Made by a program: the position numbers and the translations under genes. Below the pieces are notes generated by a model. It had not been told where the DNA came from, ran no database searches, and saw nothing but the letters and a program-made list of their open reading frames with translations. Source: Ananas comosus (lineage: Eukaryota > Streptophyta > Magnoliopsida > Poales > Bromeliaceae). Taken from it: DNA of 64,000 nt. Every line of letters starts with the position of its first letter. Within the stretch, counting starts at the first letter, position 1. Positions 46,692 through 58,835 of the stretch are shown here, in pieces. The DNA is taken from assembly GCF_001540865.1 (NCBI RefSeq), contig NC_033642.1, positions 591,450 through 655,449 on the forward strand, in the 5' to 3' direction.

Positions 46692-48650
46692 ACTGTCACG
46701 CCCCAGATTACTCATTTTCGCCGTATATATAGAAATTTTTTCTGTATACGAAGCAATAGCTGTACCTGTACCTGTAATCATACAACACTACAACCAGTAG
46801 TATAGAGCTGCTAAAAAGAAAACATATATAAATAACATCGATTCAAATACATATATAGTATCCAGATACAAAACAGTCGCTTCAGCGAGAATCTAACATC
46901 AGTATGTACAAGAACAAAAAACGAACACTACCTGTAGCGGGTAAATCTCTAGATCAGCAGCAACACTGGAAGGGATCTAACTCGCGACTCCCTTTTCACG
47001 ATCTATATCCGCAACAGCAGCAGCCGAAGAAGAAGACTGTACAAAAAGCTTCTACAACTGGGTGTGAGAACTACTGCAAAAAGAAGTAGTCCTCAGTGGG
47101 TACTGCTACCAACCTCAACGGCTCACTCACTAAGTCTACAGAAGTATGCTCAAAGATAGTAAAGAAAGCTGGAACAATTCTACAGCTATATGTCACTATA
47201 CTATCGTGATCCAACACCAACTATCTGTAGAAAATGCAAGTCCTGACCCAATCTCACTAGTCATCAGGGACTGTGAACACACCCGTCCTGCCTGTCGAAC
47301 CTACACTAATTACCACAACGCTGGATCATCAATGGAAAGCAAGTCCAACCAGAACAAACCAACAACAACGCAAAAGCACAAAGCCCGACTCTGGAGTCGC
47401 ACTCGTGGGCGCTACCCAACCGAGTATGCAAGCGTATTTCTGCCGAACTCAATCAGACTCTCACAGGCTGTAATCAATACAGAAGGGTCTAACTGGTATA
47501 ACAACCATAATCAGAATGAAAGAAAATTTACCAGGTTCCTTAAAGAAAAATCAGAATTCACTTCTAATGTGGTTCAGCCAAGCAGAAAGCGTCTTAGGTA
47601 ATTCCACTACAACTGCATCGATTTAATAAGTTCTTTATAATTATTTACCAATTAAACTTTTTTTTTTTTTACTATGTTAACTTCATAGGTTTACAGAAGA
47701 TGATGGCCCAATCAATAGCAAGAGCAAACCCTGACAATATAATAAAATTATTCTGTTTATTACTTATGCATCTTTTTGGATTTTTGTGATTAATAGATGC
47801 ACATCTATTCTTTTTGCGAGGCGAGGGGGTTTCGATGAACGGAGCAGAGGAAGGAAAGGGTGCGCCGAGCGCGAGGAAAGCGATGAAGGAAAGAGGAGAG
47901 CTGTGGATCCGAGCTGGAAGATCGGAGAGAGCGCGGATTCCTGTGGGGAGATCGGAGAGAGATCGAAGAGAGAAAGAGAGGCGGGATCGGAGAGAGAGAG
48001 AGGCGGGATAGGAGAGAGAGAGAGGCGGGGGCGAGGCGGTTGCCAAGAGATCCTCACCAGATCTCACACCGGCGAGGATCGTGCCGCGAATCTCGGCGGG
48101 AGGTCGGAGAGACCGCGGATCCCGGCAGGGAGATCGGAGGGCGGATCGCAGAAAAAGAAAGATGGGAGGGACAGCATGGAGGGAAAAAAAAACGCCGAAG
48201 ATCGCGCCGCGGATCCCGGCGGATCCGCGTGGGGAGATCAAAGAGAGAGAGAGGGGCGAGGAGCAAACCCCACGGGCCCTCTCGCGCCCCGCGCGCCACG
48301 CCCGCCCGGCTCGCGCCTGCACATGCGCCTACCCCGGCTCGCGCTCGCACACGTGCCCACCGGGCTCGCACCCGTGCTCGCCGGCGCCGGCGCCTGCGCC
48401 TCGAAAAGGCGGAGAAAACGCCACGTCACCCGTGCTCGGCCCGCGCCAACTCGCGCCAGCACCCGCGCCCGCTCGCCTCCCGCGCCCGCCCCAGCTCACG
48501 CCGGCGTCCGTCCGCGCCAGCGCCTCCGCTCCTCGCTGGTGGGCCCCACTGGACCCCCCAAATGCGGGGAAGGCTCTATACAAACTCTCCTTTCACTTAT
48601 TTGTATAGATTTTGAAATATAATGGATGTGGTGCATGAGATGCACTTGTA
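46692..48650. mobile_element. Possible LTR-retrotransposon remnant
   Basis: It begins TGTCACGCCCCAGATTACTC, a start often seen in plant Ty3/gypsy LTRs, and it interrupts a fold-back fragment. No reverse transcriptase, integrase, primer-binding site or second LTR was recognised, so it could be a solo LTR or a truncated element. 47780-48590 is a very GC-rich block with GAGAGAGAGGCGGG repeats; its long frames on both strands are low complexity. The right boundary is a guess. Confidence 0.3.
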
Positions 48651-48964
48651 CACCCGGTGTAGAGAGCAAATTCTCATGCTCCGTTTCTCATCGCGGATTA
48701 ATTTTAATCTTATCTTTTAACTCTTATTTATCAGTTCACTGCGACGAATAGAGACGAGAAAAAAATTATAAAGAATTAGGATGAATAAAAAAAAAAGGAT
48801 GTTTGGGACTTTCGCTCTATTTACTTAACGGATCAGAGTATTATTTGATATATATATTTTATTTTTACTTATCGTTTTATTTGGGCAAAACGGGTCAACA
48901 ACTCTACCAACCTGGATCCATTCCCCCGTACCACGCCATGCTTTATTATTATTATATTATTATT
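48651..48964. other. AT-rich intergenic DNA, nothing recognised
   Basis: No coding, RNA or repeat feature beyond short A/T runs was seen. Confidence 0.5.
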
Positions 48965-49609
48965 GGCTAAATTATATAAAATTTTATTGTCAAAATTCGA
49001 TTTTTCACTTTTCTCTATTGTTATTTAAAAATCTACACTTTACCCTATTATAAAATAATTCAGAGAGTAAACTGTGATGACAAATGATCATTTCGCCCCT
49101 TACTATTTTCGTCTCCTTCCTCATCTTCCTTATCCGCCGTTTTGATCGGCCGCTGTTCGCATCTCGATCGGCCGTGATTCCTCTCCATTTCCTTCTTCAC
49201 CCGCTCCCCTTCTCCTTCTACACTCTCGTCGCCCCTCTATTTCGGCGACAATAGGGAGGGAGGAAATCGAAGTGGGCGTAGATAGAGAGGTGGGCAAAAG
49301 CAATGAGGGTGAAAGCAAGGCGGCGGAGGAGGGCGAGAGAATGTTTATGGGCACGGTCAGAGATGTGGATGAGGGCAAGGCAATGGAGGAAGGCGAGGCG
49401 GCGAGGCAGAGGAGGGCGAAGCAACCGTAAAGAAGGCAAAGGGTATTTTTGGCATAAAAAATTTATAACGGAACCCTAACGGATCACTAACGGTACGGGG
49501 TGAAATAAATATTTTTTATTTTACAAAAAGGTATAGTATAGATTTTTAAATGACAGTGGAGGAAAGTAAATAATCGAAGTTTAACATCAGAATTTTATGT
49601 AATTTAGCC
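48965..49609. mobile_element. GGCTAAATTAC-family MITE directly upstream of the J-protein gene
   Basis: Starts GGCTAAATTATATAAAATTT and ends AATTTTATGTAATTTAGCC. The GC-rich interior (TCTCGTCGCCCCTCTATTTC, GGCGAGGCGGCGAGGCAGAG) is homologous to that of the element at 29430-30095. The flanking duplication is not clear because the flanks are TTA repeats. It ends only 66 bp before the first ATG of the next gene. Confidence 0.8.
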
Positions 49610-49674
49610 TATATTATTTATTTATTTACTAATTTAACTCCACAAAACCCTCCTCCTTCTCCGCCTCCTCCTCC

Positions 49675-51405
49675 ATGCGCGGCGACTCCGACCCCCCTCC
49701 GCCGCCGCCGCCGCAGCCGCTGGAGATGGCGGAGTCCGGCCGAGACCCCGCGGCGGCGGAGGCGCTCCGCCTCCTCGCCATGGCGGAAGCGAGGCTCGCC
49801 TCCGCCTCCTCCCTGAAATCCGCTCTCAAGTACGCCAAGCGCGCGGCGAGGCTCCGCCCCGGAGTCGGCGGCGCCGCGGCGCTCGTCGCCGCGCTCCGCG
49901 TCCTCCGCGCCGACCCCTCCGACCACTACGGCGTCCTCCGCCTCCCCCCGCTCTCCTCCGCGGCCGCGATCCGTCGCCGCTACAAAACCCTAGCCCTCGA
50001 CCTCCACCCCGATCGCTCGCCCTTCCCCTCCTCCTCCTCCTCCTCCGCGGTGGCGGTGGCCGAGGAGGCGTTCAAGCGCGTCGCCGAGTCCTTCCGCGTC
50101 CTCTCCGACCGGTCCCTCAAGCGCCGCCTCGACCTTCGCCTCCGCCGCGGCCGACGATCGCCGCCGCCGGAGGAGGAGGAGGAGCGCGCCGCCACGTTCT
50201 GGACCGCCTGCGCCGCGTGCCGCCTCCTCCACGAGTTCCACCGCAGGTACGTCGGCTACCGCCTTGTTTGCCCTAGCTGCCGCAAGAGCTTCCTCGCCGT
50301 CGAGGTCCCCAACCCCAACAACGACGACGATGACGATGACGAAGCCGAGGACCCGGAACAGGAGGAAGGAGAAGAAGAAGCAGAAGAAAATGGCGACGAC
50401 AATGCCGATGATAATAAGTCGAGAGTTAGGGCTAGCTCTAGGGATAGGGCTAGGGCTAGGAGGGTAACGAAGTCGCGATCTAATTCTCGGCCTAGGGTTT
50501 CTAGATTCCCGCCATTGGCGCGGCAAAAACGGAGAATTGAACCCAGACTTTCGAACTCGCCATTGGCGGGGTCCAAGAAACCCCGGACAAATCCGGAGAA
50601 GACGCTAGCCGAGATGCAGATGGAGCTCAGCAGGGAAAAGAAGAGGAAGGAGAGGAAGGGAAATGTGAAACCTTTGCTTCAGCCAAAGGAGGAGGAAGAA
50701 AATGATTCGAGCCTAATGGTGGTCGAGGACTCGGATTTCTACGACTTTGATAAGGATCGGTCGGAGAAGAGCTTCAGGAAAGGGCAAATTTGGGCAATTT
50801 ACGATGACGATGACGGGATGCCCCGCCACTACGGGTTGATCGAAGAGGTCGTCTCTTCGGATCCATTTAGGATTAGGATGAGTTGGTTGGACATCGAAAA
50901 CCATGGAGATGAGCATTTGCTTCTTTTAGAGAAATCGGGGTTTCATATCTCGTGTGGGCGATTTAAGATTGGGAGAAAAGTTGAAATCCGCTCAGTCAAT
51001 CTCTTCTCCCATTTGATCGACTGCGAAAGGGCCGCGAGGGAGCTTTTTAGGGTTTACCCAAAAAAGGGTTCGGTTTGGGCGCTATATGGGGATTGGAACT
51101 TCGGCGGAGAGGAGAGGAGGCGACACTATGACATTGTTGTGTTGCTCACAAGCTATAGTGATATGTATGGGGTGAGCATGGCGTATCTTGAGAAGGTGGG
51201 CGGGTACAAGAGTGTATTTAAGAGGCGGGAGGTTGGCGCACTTGCTATTAGGTGTATTGAGAAAGAGGATGTGAGGGTTTTCTCGCATCAGATTCCCGCA
51301 CGGAAGCTTTCGGGAACGGAAGGGTTGGATTTGCCGAGAGATTGCTGGGAGCTCGATCCTGCTTCACTAACTGCAGAAATGCTCTCTGTTACTTGGAGTA
51401 GGTAA
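49675..51405 (+). CDS. J-domain (DnaJ) protein with C-terminal DUF3444
   Basis: Single exon, 576 aa. The J domain spans about residues 81-150 (DHYGVLRLPP, IRRRYKTLALDLHPDRSP) with the HPD motif at 111-113, which stimulates Hsp70 ATPase. A C-x2-C..C-x2-C pair (Cys179, 182, 199, 202) follows, then acidic and Arg/Lys-rich linkers that could hold nuclear localisation signals. The C-terminal 200 residues (KGQIWAIYDDDDGMPRHYGL, FRVYPKKGSVWALYGDWNF, LPRDCWELDPASL) are DUF3444, found in a plant J-protein family of poorly known role. The start could instead be Met18 (49726, MAESGRDPAA), which resembles the family N-terminus better; the first 17 residues are mostly proline. The N-terminal half is extremely GC-rich, the C-terminal half less so. 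Confidence 0.93.
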   Translation: MRGDSDPPPPPPPQPLEMAESGRDPAAAEALRLLAMAEARLASASSLKSALKYAKRAARLRPGVGGAAALVAALRVLRADPSDHYGVLRLPPLSSAAAIRRRYKTLALDLHPDRSPFPSSSSSSAVAVAEEAFKRVAESFRVLSDRSLKRRLDLRLRRGRRSPPPEEEEERAATFWTACAACRLLHEFHRRYVGYRLVCPSCRKSFLAVEVPNPNNDDDDDDEAEDPEQEEGEEEAEENGDDNADDNKSRVRASSRDRARARRVTKSRSNSRPRVSRFPPLARQKRRIEPRLSNSPLAGSKKPRTNPEKTLAEMQMELSREKKRKERKGNVKPLLQPKEEEENDSSLMVVEDSDFYDFDKDRSEKSFRKGQIWAIYDDDDGMPRHYGLIEEVVSSDPFRIRMSWLDIENHGDEHLLLLEKSGFHISCGRFKIGRKVEIRSVNLFSHLIDCERAARELFRVYPKKGSVWALYGDWNFGGEERRRHYDIVVLLTSYSDMYGVSMAYLEKVGGYKSVFKRREVGALAIRCIEKEDVRVFSHQIPARKLSGTEGLDLPRDCWELDPASLTAEMLSVTWSR

Positions 51406-52540
51406 TGTTTGCTGCGATGATGGTGACGTGCAGCATTGTAAAAATTCCATTTGAACCGACAATGAAGTTTTGCTTCGCTTCGTCAAACTTGGGAGGTTTT
51501 TGGCTCGCTTACCTATTTTCTGAAATTTGATTCGTCATCTTGATTCCATTCGTATCTTAGGTTGCATTTGTGAATTTTAATGTTGTTCTGTTGCTCGTGA
51601 TTGTTATAATGGCTAACACTAAAGTATGTGAATGCCGACCATAACTGATGAATGACTTAGCTCAGCAGAAAACTATAAGTTGTTTCACAGTTTCAATACA
51701 TAGCATTTAGTGATGCCAAAATATGCTCTCAATAAACAAGGATATGCCCAATTCTCACAAACTCTAGAATTGTTCGCTTGTTCTCAGCTATCTTTTATTC
51801 AGGTGTCTATGTTTGTTTGTCTGTGTATTGTTTGCTAAAATTGTAAAGATTTGTAAATCTGCTGCGGGGAACCATTTATTGCTTACGAAGTTACCTTTTA
51901 ACAGGAATTGCCTGAAACCTTTTCAAGATTCGACTTTATAGCAAAAGATGTAACTATCTTCTGAAGTTTGCCAGTTGCATGTCTTCCTGTTTGTATACTT
52001 TCTATATGTTCAACACTGCTATTGTTATTTCAATAACAATTTGAATACGTCACGCATTCGGCATTCCATTATTGCATCTAGAGTAAGCTGGAAAAAAAGA
52101 AGTCCGTCATGGGACGACGCAAGATTACTTTCAACTCTTTAGTCTACAATCTTGTAGTTCTTAAGGCTTCAACGGTACCAGTGTTACATCAACCGTCGGA
52201 CAATCGCACATGGGATTTGAATTTGTCTTTATCACTGCTCAAATGCCTAGATAGTAAATACGCACTTATTATTTCATTTTGCCTTGAGATCCAAAAATAC
52301 TCCAGATGTATGAATTATTTGTTTCTATGCATGCCTCCATACTATTAATAAGAAAATTCTCTACTAGTTTGTAATTTCTTAGCACAAATAAGCTACTAGT
52401 ATTAAAAATGATCAAACATCAGTATCAGGTTATTCTTTTCATTGTTATGCTGTTATATGTGATCGAAGCACTTACTAGAAGGGTGCCCTTTGAACTATAA
52501 CATGTAAATTACCATGTTAAAAGTAGTTTTTACAATATAG
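51406..52540 (+). other. J-protein 3' flank, no gene
   Basis: Probable 3' UTR followed by AT-rich DNA. Short frames only, none with recognisable features. Confidence 0.45.
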
Positions 52541-52892
52541 GGTATGTTTGTTTCGCTGGAGGTGAAGTTTGATGGATGAATTAGAGTTTTGGTGAATCTC
52601 TTTTGTTGTTTGTTCTTTAGAGCTGTGGAATTGAAGTTTCTTTAGTTTTGTTGTCCGTTTGTCCTAGTGTGAATGACGTAAAAGTTGAAATTTTCTGTCA
52701 TTAATATTTTATCATTTGTTCCTCACTCTCCTCTCCTATAATTAACTCCGGTCGGGGTGAACCGAAGACAATCACGGTATTTTTGAGAGTTTGAATTTCG
52801 ACCGGAGCTGGAATTACGCCGAACCAAACAATGGAGGTGGGCATCCGAAATCCACTTCTCCCCCTCTCCATTTTTGGTGAAACAAACACAAT
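52541..52892. mobile_element. Inverted-repeat MITE
   Basis: The ends GGTATGTTTGTTTCGCT and GGTGAAACAAACACA are inverted. The interior has mirrored GGAGGTGAAG-like and CTTCTCCCCCTC blocks. hAT or PIF type cannot be decided, since no clear duplication is visible. Confidence 0.5.
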
Positions 52893-53701
52893 CAGTAGTG
52901 TTTCTTCAGCTTCGATGTAAGTTTGCAGCAGACTCCGAATTTAGAATTGCAAGTCCAAAGGTTTGCGGGTTTGGGCAGTGACAGTGAACTGAGAAGATGA
53001 TTACTGAAGCACACCATCCATGTGTGGGTGAATGTTGAACTTCCTTCGTAAATCACGTCTTTATCTCTGCTGAATTTAACAGTAACTAGCGTGCGCTCTC
53101 CAGTTTGATCGGTGTTATTTGACTGATATAATAAACTTGGCTGTTTTCTGTATAAATTCAATTTTATTGTGTCTCTGGGTATCCTTCTTGTGTAATGTTG
53201 CCGATGTCTGCAGGTGCTTAGCCCAGATTGGGACAGATGCTCTCTATCAATCTGGATCCATTTACATCCCTACTTTTCTGCTTCTTTTCTTTCTTGGGGG
53301 CGTGTACAGTGTGTGGATGTGTCAAGATGTGTTCACCTTACAATCACACAGCACCAGTTTTCCCAATATGAACTCTAAAGCCAATAGGAATAGTTAGTTA
53401 GTGCAGAAACTCATGCAAGCAGTTGGAAGCCCTAAATTTATTACGATTAAATCATCATACCACTAAGACACAAAAATTAAATTTGAGGGGAAAAAGAAGA
53501 AAAAAAAAAAAAACCTGCAAAGTGTTACCAAATCCAATCTTAAGACAAAACTACTGTTATTTCTCCACCCATGTTGTGACCAAAAAGATCCTGGTTAAAA
53601 CACCAACTTTACTCATTCGGTAGTAAAATGTTGATGCCCTCTGCAAAGTCCTATGACATAACATGCATAAATATTGTATGGGGAATTTCAGGTGGTTTCA
53701 T
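52893..53701. other. Intergenic DNA and DAD1 3' flank
   Basis: No gene recognised on the plus strand. The 3' UTR of DAD1 (minus strand) should occupy part of 53400-53701. An A-run lies near 53500. Confidence 0.4.
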
Positions 53702-56637
53702 CTATCCAAGGAAGTTCATGATCACCAGATGGAGCACTAAGTTGCAGAGGACGAAATCGGCGAAGGCACGTTCTGGCGGTAGATCCTGAAATCAGTTTCA
53801 TACCATCGTTAAACACGGTGAGGTTCTGAGAATTAAAGAGAGCTTTCGTAAGTTACCTTAAATTCCTTGTTCTCTTTGTTGACTTGAATGCGGAGACAAA
53901 CTGCACCAACAAGGATAGTAATACGCGATAGAATCGCATAAACCGAGAATACAAAAAGCAAGTGCAACTTCGTATCAGAAAAAAGGGCATGAAAACGCGT
54001 GTAAGCATTGTTATTTTTTGCATTGTTAACCCCCTGGAATTTTAAAAATTGTATGTTATCATGCTGACCTACGAGCAAACTGCTAGATAGTTAAAAGAGG
54101 AGTGACGGAAAAAAATATGTAGTTTTCAGCACCTCAGGGAAGCAAAGTGAAAAAATCAACGATATTTATAGGTGTTCAGATACTCTAATGCAGTTTAGCC
54201 AGAAAAAAAAAGAGAAAAAAACGAAGAAAGAATTATATACCTGCGAGTACTGCCGTCCCTACGCACGAAAGTACACCGGAGAGGAAAGAGTTGAATGGAA
54301 ATGATCCAACTATTCCCATGTAAACCACCTGTTGCACCATGAAAGGAAAAATGAACACTGCAAAGATTAAATACACCAGCTTTGTAAAGGTCACTGTAGT
54401 CACAAATAGAATACTCATAGAGAAACATTAGGTAATCTGCTACAGCATTAATGGGCTGCTTTACAAGGCAAACTACACGATCCTTGATGATTGAGTTTTA
54501 AATAATCAACTTAGCTAAGTCGCTGTATGTTCCACTCATACAGGGATCAACAATCAATCCGAGAGGAAACAAGGGTGGTAGTTGCACATAAAAAGGATAA
54601 AATAAATAATCTATTTTCTGACGACCTTTGGGATTGACGTAGTTTCCACACACAAACTTCTCTTGTGCTCCAATGCGAACTAGCTACAAGTTAAACTAGC
54701 CCCTTCGAAGCATATTTACTTGGTACAAATTACAAAAACTTGTATAAGCGACTAACAGAAAATAAGGTAACTTGAGAATGTGCTTCAGGATTACAGAACA
54801 TACAGAATTACGTTAAAGCATTTATTAACAGTGATTTAAGGGATCTGGTTTGTGAAATTGAACAGTCTAATTTTGGGCGTACAAAATTAACTACTAATTA
54901 TCCCTTTGTTATACACTAATATTGATGAGGACATCTTTCTACTATTTAAATTTAATTATTTTTTGGCTAAAATACAGAAAACCTCTTTGTAATAATATCC
55001 GCTTTTTTCACTTTCCCTTCCTAACTTTTAAAAATCTATATTTTATCCCCTTAAAATTTTAGAAATATTTTCAGTAGGGTACAACATTAATGGAGAGGGC
55101 AAAATGACCAAATTGCCCATCTTCTATAAGAAAAAAATAATTTTTTAATGTATTTCTGTCATTTTGAAAAACATTTTCGGTACAAATTATAAAAAATGGA
55201 CGGAATAGTGATGGAACCCTGACAGAGGAGGGCTAAAATGCAACAACTAAAATGTTGAGGGAGTAAAATATAGGTTTTTGAAAGTTAGGGAGGGAAAGTA
55301 AAAAAGTTGGATTTTCTGTAATTTAGCCTTACTTTTTTGAGTACTGACGCATCCGTTTGATCACTCTACATGAATCTTCTTCAGTGTTCCATATTTCTAT
55401 CCCTGGTGGCAACAAGAAACTTAACTGTATTATAACACTGCCACCATTTCTACCGTTATCTTGTTTGTCAGAATCTTGTCGGAGAAAGTCAAAATCGAAA
55501 ATAATAATAATAATAATATGGTCGGTTGGTTTTAAATAATAGGGATGATCAATTAGGCTATTTCTACAGCCAACATTTTGCTAGAAGTGTTTAATAAAAC
55601 AATAACAAAATATAGCAGATTGATTTATAAGTTGTTACAAGTAATCGAGCCAGGAATAACGCAAGAATGAGGACACTGAGGTTTGAAAGCAGAAGTACTG
55701 AAGTACTAAAATTACATCATTTACAAGAATTCACACTTTGATAGGATCAAAAAGAGCAAGCAGAGTTCTACAACTTGATATTTCACTTGGACTCATTTGT
55801 ACGATCGGCATAGTAACTTTTGCCTCGGCATTATCTCGATTCTTCTTCATTGTTGTAGACCCATTAATCTACTCTCATCTATAAACAAGCAGAATGCCTA
55901 TAGACTATACTGCTGATCTTGCAACCAAATTAACATTTTTACTAGGCTGGATCAGTGGGCATTATCTCGATTGTTCTTCATTGTCGTAGACCCATTAATC
56001 TACGCTCATCTATAAACAAACAGAATACCTATAAACAATACTACAGATCTTGCAAACAAATTAACAATTACTAGGCTGGATCAGCGGCCATTCCATTTTA
56101 CTAGGGCATTTAGTTTGAGACTCGCGAACTATCAACTTTATACATCATTTAAATATGGATACAGAAAAAAGAACAAATGAAAGGACATGTCAAAAAGAAA
56201 AAAAGAAATCATGGAGTAAAATAGTGAAAAAATTTTACTGCCAAATGACAAGCAACAATCAAACCCTGTAACAGATTGAGATTAACAAACATTTCTAAAT
56301 CATTAATCATCACATATTGTATAACGAAGACATCAATTCATAAAACAATCTATATGCAATTAAAAGTAAGAGACAAAAAATATCAGTTGGTACCTGAATC
56401 AGCGCCGTCGCAACAGCGAAAACCACATACAGATCAATAATCTGCCAAAATTCACACAAATAAAAAGAAGAAGAGAGAGAAACCTCTATCAGATCCTCCC
56501 ATCTACTAGTTAACCAAATCGAATCAAACTAAACTGAGAACCACATCTGAACCCACCTTGAGGTTAGTTGGCGTGGCGGCGTACGCCTTGCGGAGAGACT
56601 GAATCAAAAGCTGAGCATCGTTCGTAGCCTTCGGCAT
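53702..56637 (-). CDS. DAD1: DAD1, oligosaccharyltransferase subunit
   Basis: Five exons in transcript order: 56637-56557, 56441-56394, 54328-54241, 53900-53857, 53785-53702. Total 345 nt, 114 aa, the family length, with all junctions in frame. The protein begins MPKATNDAQLLIQSLRKAYA and has three hydrophobic helices (IIDLYVVFAVATALIQVVYM; SFLSGVLSCVGTAVLA; FADFVLCNLVLHLVIMNFLG). The VCLRIQVNKENKEFKDL loop is diagnostic. DAD1 (defender against cell death 1, yeast Ost2) is an ER membrane subunit of oligosaccharyltransferase, needed for N-glycosylation. Intron 2 is about 2 kb and carries a MITE and a tandem duplication. Confidence 0.96.
54965..55328. mobile_element. Short GGCTAAATTAC-family MITE in DAD1 intron 2
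   Basis: The ends GGCTAAAATACAGAAAACC and GGATTTTCTGTAATTTAGCC are inverted. Flanks TTATTTTTT (54956-54964) and TTACTTTTT (55329-55337) match at 8 of 9 bases. It lacks the GC-rich interior of the two longer relatives. Confidence 0.82.
55828..56090. repeat. 131-bp tandem duplication in DAD1 intron 2
   Basis: GCATTATCTCGATTCTTCTT at 55828 recurs at 55959 with few changes, and the copies both end in ACTAGGCTGGATCAG. Noncoding. Confidence 0.85.
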
Positions 56638-57040
56638 CTTCTCAAACTACTGCTTTTCCAATCCCTAGCACATCACAAACACAGGTAAAAACTCACAGAT
56701 CTCCACTACAAACCCTAAAAATGGAACGATCTTTGACAAAAAAAAAAAAAAAAAACCGATAGCATTACATAAATCAGAGAGGTTTCCGAAGCGATCATGT
56801 GATTTAGTGTTTTGAATCGAAGAATGGGGGGGTAATTTGTCGGATTTGGATCAGAAGGGGATCAGATCGAATCGAGTGGTGACAATTCGTGGATTGAAAA
56901 GAAGAGGAGAGAGAGGAGATCGAGAGGAAACCCTAGAATTCGAGAGGAGGAGGAGACGAACCTGAGAGAGCGCGAGAGAGAGAAGAGGAGGAGGAGGCGG
57001 AGGAGCTTCGTCGTCTCCGCGATCGCGATGGTCGAGTGCG
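56638..57040 (-). promoter_or_regulatory. DAD1 5' leader, probably with a leader intron
   Basis: On the minus strand a purine- and CT-rich leader near 57000-56957 ends in CTCTCAG|GTTCGTC, a possible donor. GTGATGTGCTAG (acceptor, near 56667) lies about 30 bp before the start codon. AAACCCTA-type motifs occur near 56700 and 56930. Splicing here is inferred. Confidence 0.4.
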
Positions 57041-57187
57041 ATTTGGGGTTTTTGGTGCGGGAGAACGGGGGTTTTTACGGGCCGGTTTAGTTGGTGCGGT
57101 CCATCCGAACCGGTGGTTCCTAAACAAACCGAACCGGATGCACGTGCAGCACGTGCAACCGTATCTCCCGGTGGAGAATAAGACTAA

Positions 57188-58011
57188 GGGCGTGTTTGGT
57201 TCGCTTCTTTTTTACCATGGAATCGGAATCGGAATAGATAAATCCGTTTGTGGGTGTTTGGTACGCGAGAGTTCTATTCCGATTTCGATTCCCGAGTGAA
57301 ATGGGAATCCCCTAATCACCTATTTTTTCAATCCGGCCTAAGAGGCCAGATTGAAAGTTGAATTCGGACGGAATGGATATTTATTCGGATTAAATTTATT
57401 TTTTCAACTTTTTAATTAAAATATGAGCTAAAATTTTAAAATTAAATATATAATTTTAAATTTTAATTTAAACTTAAATTAAAAATTAAAATTTAATCAA
57501 GTATTTCGAATCTAACTTATGAATTTGAATTTAAATTAAATTTTAATTTATATAAAATGTTATTCAAATTTTATTTCAAACTTAAATTAAATTTATGTAT
57601 TCAAATTAAAATTTAAATTATAATTTTAAATTTTAATTTGAATAAATCAAAATTTAGTTTCATATTTTAAATTATCCACTCAACTTCAAAGTTTAATTTT
57701 TTTTAAAAAAAATAGATTTAAAATTTTGACATTATTTCAAAATTTTGATGTAAATTTTTAATATTTAATTTTTAATTTGAATTTAAATTAATATATTATA
57801 AAGATAATGTTAGTATATTAATTTGATTACATATTTTTATATCCGCCTGAACATATACACCGACAATGGAATGATTTATTCCGATCGCGATTCAGGTATT
57901 GATGAGACAAACGAATTAGTAATGAGTCATGTTTGCCGATATTGCCCGGATTCCAGCTTATTTTTGATTCGATTCCAGATTTCGATTCCGACTCGAAGCC
58001 AGAACGCGTCC
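57188..58011. mobile_element. PIF/Harbinger-type element, 824 bp
   Basis: Starts GGGCGTGTTTGGTTCGCTTC and ends GAAGCCAGAACGCGTC, with TAA on both sides (57185-57187, 58012-58014). The subterminal GGAATCGGAATAGAT and mirrored CCAGATTTCGATTCCGA blocks match the shorter element at 43744-44046. The core is AAATTTGAATT-type low-complexity DNA with no transposase. Confidence 0.75.
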
Positions 58012-58219
58012 TAAGAGTGCATGATAGGAGCTGGCAAATGAGCGAGCCAGCCTCGCGTTCGACCGCGGTGGTGAACGTGCGATATGCTTGGCTCGCTCGG
58101 AGTTCGACTCGGAAATTAAATGAGCCGAGCTTGAACAAAAAAAAAGGCTCAAAATTCATTAAGCCGAGCTTGAGTATTACTCGCGGGTGCGTTCGAATAG
58201 GCTCGAAAACTCGAAAAGT

Positions 58220-58298
58220 CGAATATATATATATATATTATATATATATATATATATATAATATATATTATATATAATATATATATAATATATATATT
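58220..58298. repeat. TA-rich microsatellite
   Basis: Interrupted TATATA runs with ATATTATATA spacers. A second such run lies at 59377-59410. Confidence 0.85.
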
Positions 58299-58549
58299 GT
58301 AGAGCTACCTATGCTATCGAAAGTATAGAGATCTGGTGCTTTCGATTTTTTGATTCTTAGATCAATCCGTTTAATCGTTTCTTATCTTTGGATTAATATT
58401 ATTATTACCCTGTAGGGACCATTCAAAGTCCTAAGAGTATTATTTTTAATCCAGGGAAGATCTGCAATCATCCAACCATACAATTTTTAATCAAGGTCAA
58501 AATTCAAAACATCAAAATCCTCTATATTTTCGATAGCATAGTAGTTCTA
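58292..58549. mobile_element. Inverted-repeat MITE
   Basis: Left end GAGCTACCTATGCTATCGAA followed by AGTATAGAG, right end CTCTATATTTTCGATAGCAT followed by AGTAGTTC. The arms are about 30 bp. No open frame. Confidence 0.65.
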
Positions 58550-58835
58550 ACTATATATATCTATATATAGTTGGACTGGGGTACTATTAGTAGCAAAATC
58601 TCATTGTTGCTACCAATTTTTAGGCCTTTGATCAACTCTTTTTATTATTTCTAACCATTGGATTAAATACTATACACCCAGTGGGGACACTCAACCCTAG
58701 GGGGACCACTCAACTTCTAACCGACTAATATCATCCTGACGCCTTACAATTTTTCATCGCAAGATAAAACTTGATAAGCAAAAAGAAGCGTTTACTATTA
58801 ATTAGTATTTCCAGCCTAATTCATAGTATTATAAT

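Noticed and set aside
47786..48622. Long overlapping frames on both strands in the GC-rich block
   Set aside because: Low-complexity Arg/Gly/Ala/Pro runs, open on several frames at once as expected from composition; no family features.
49618..49926. Minus-strand frames over the J-protein start
   Set aside because: Shadow frames of a GC-rich exon whose plus-strand product has a clear J domain.
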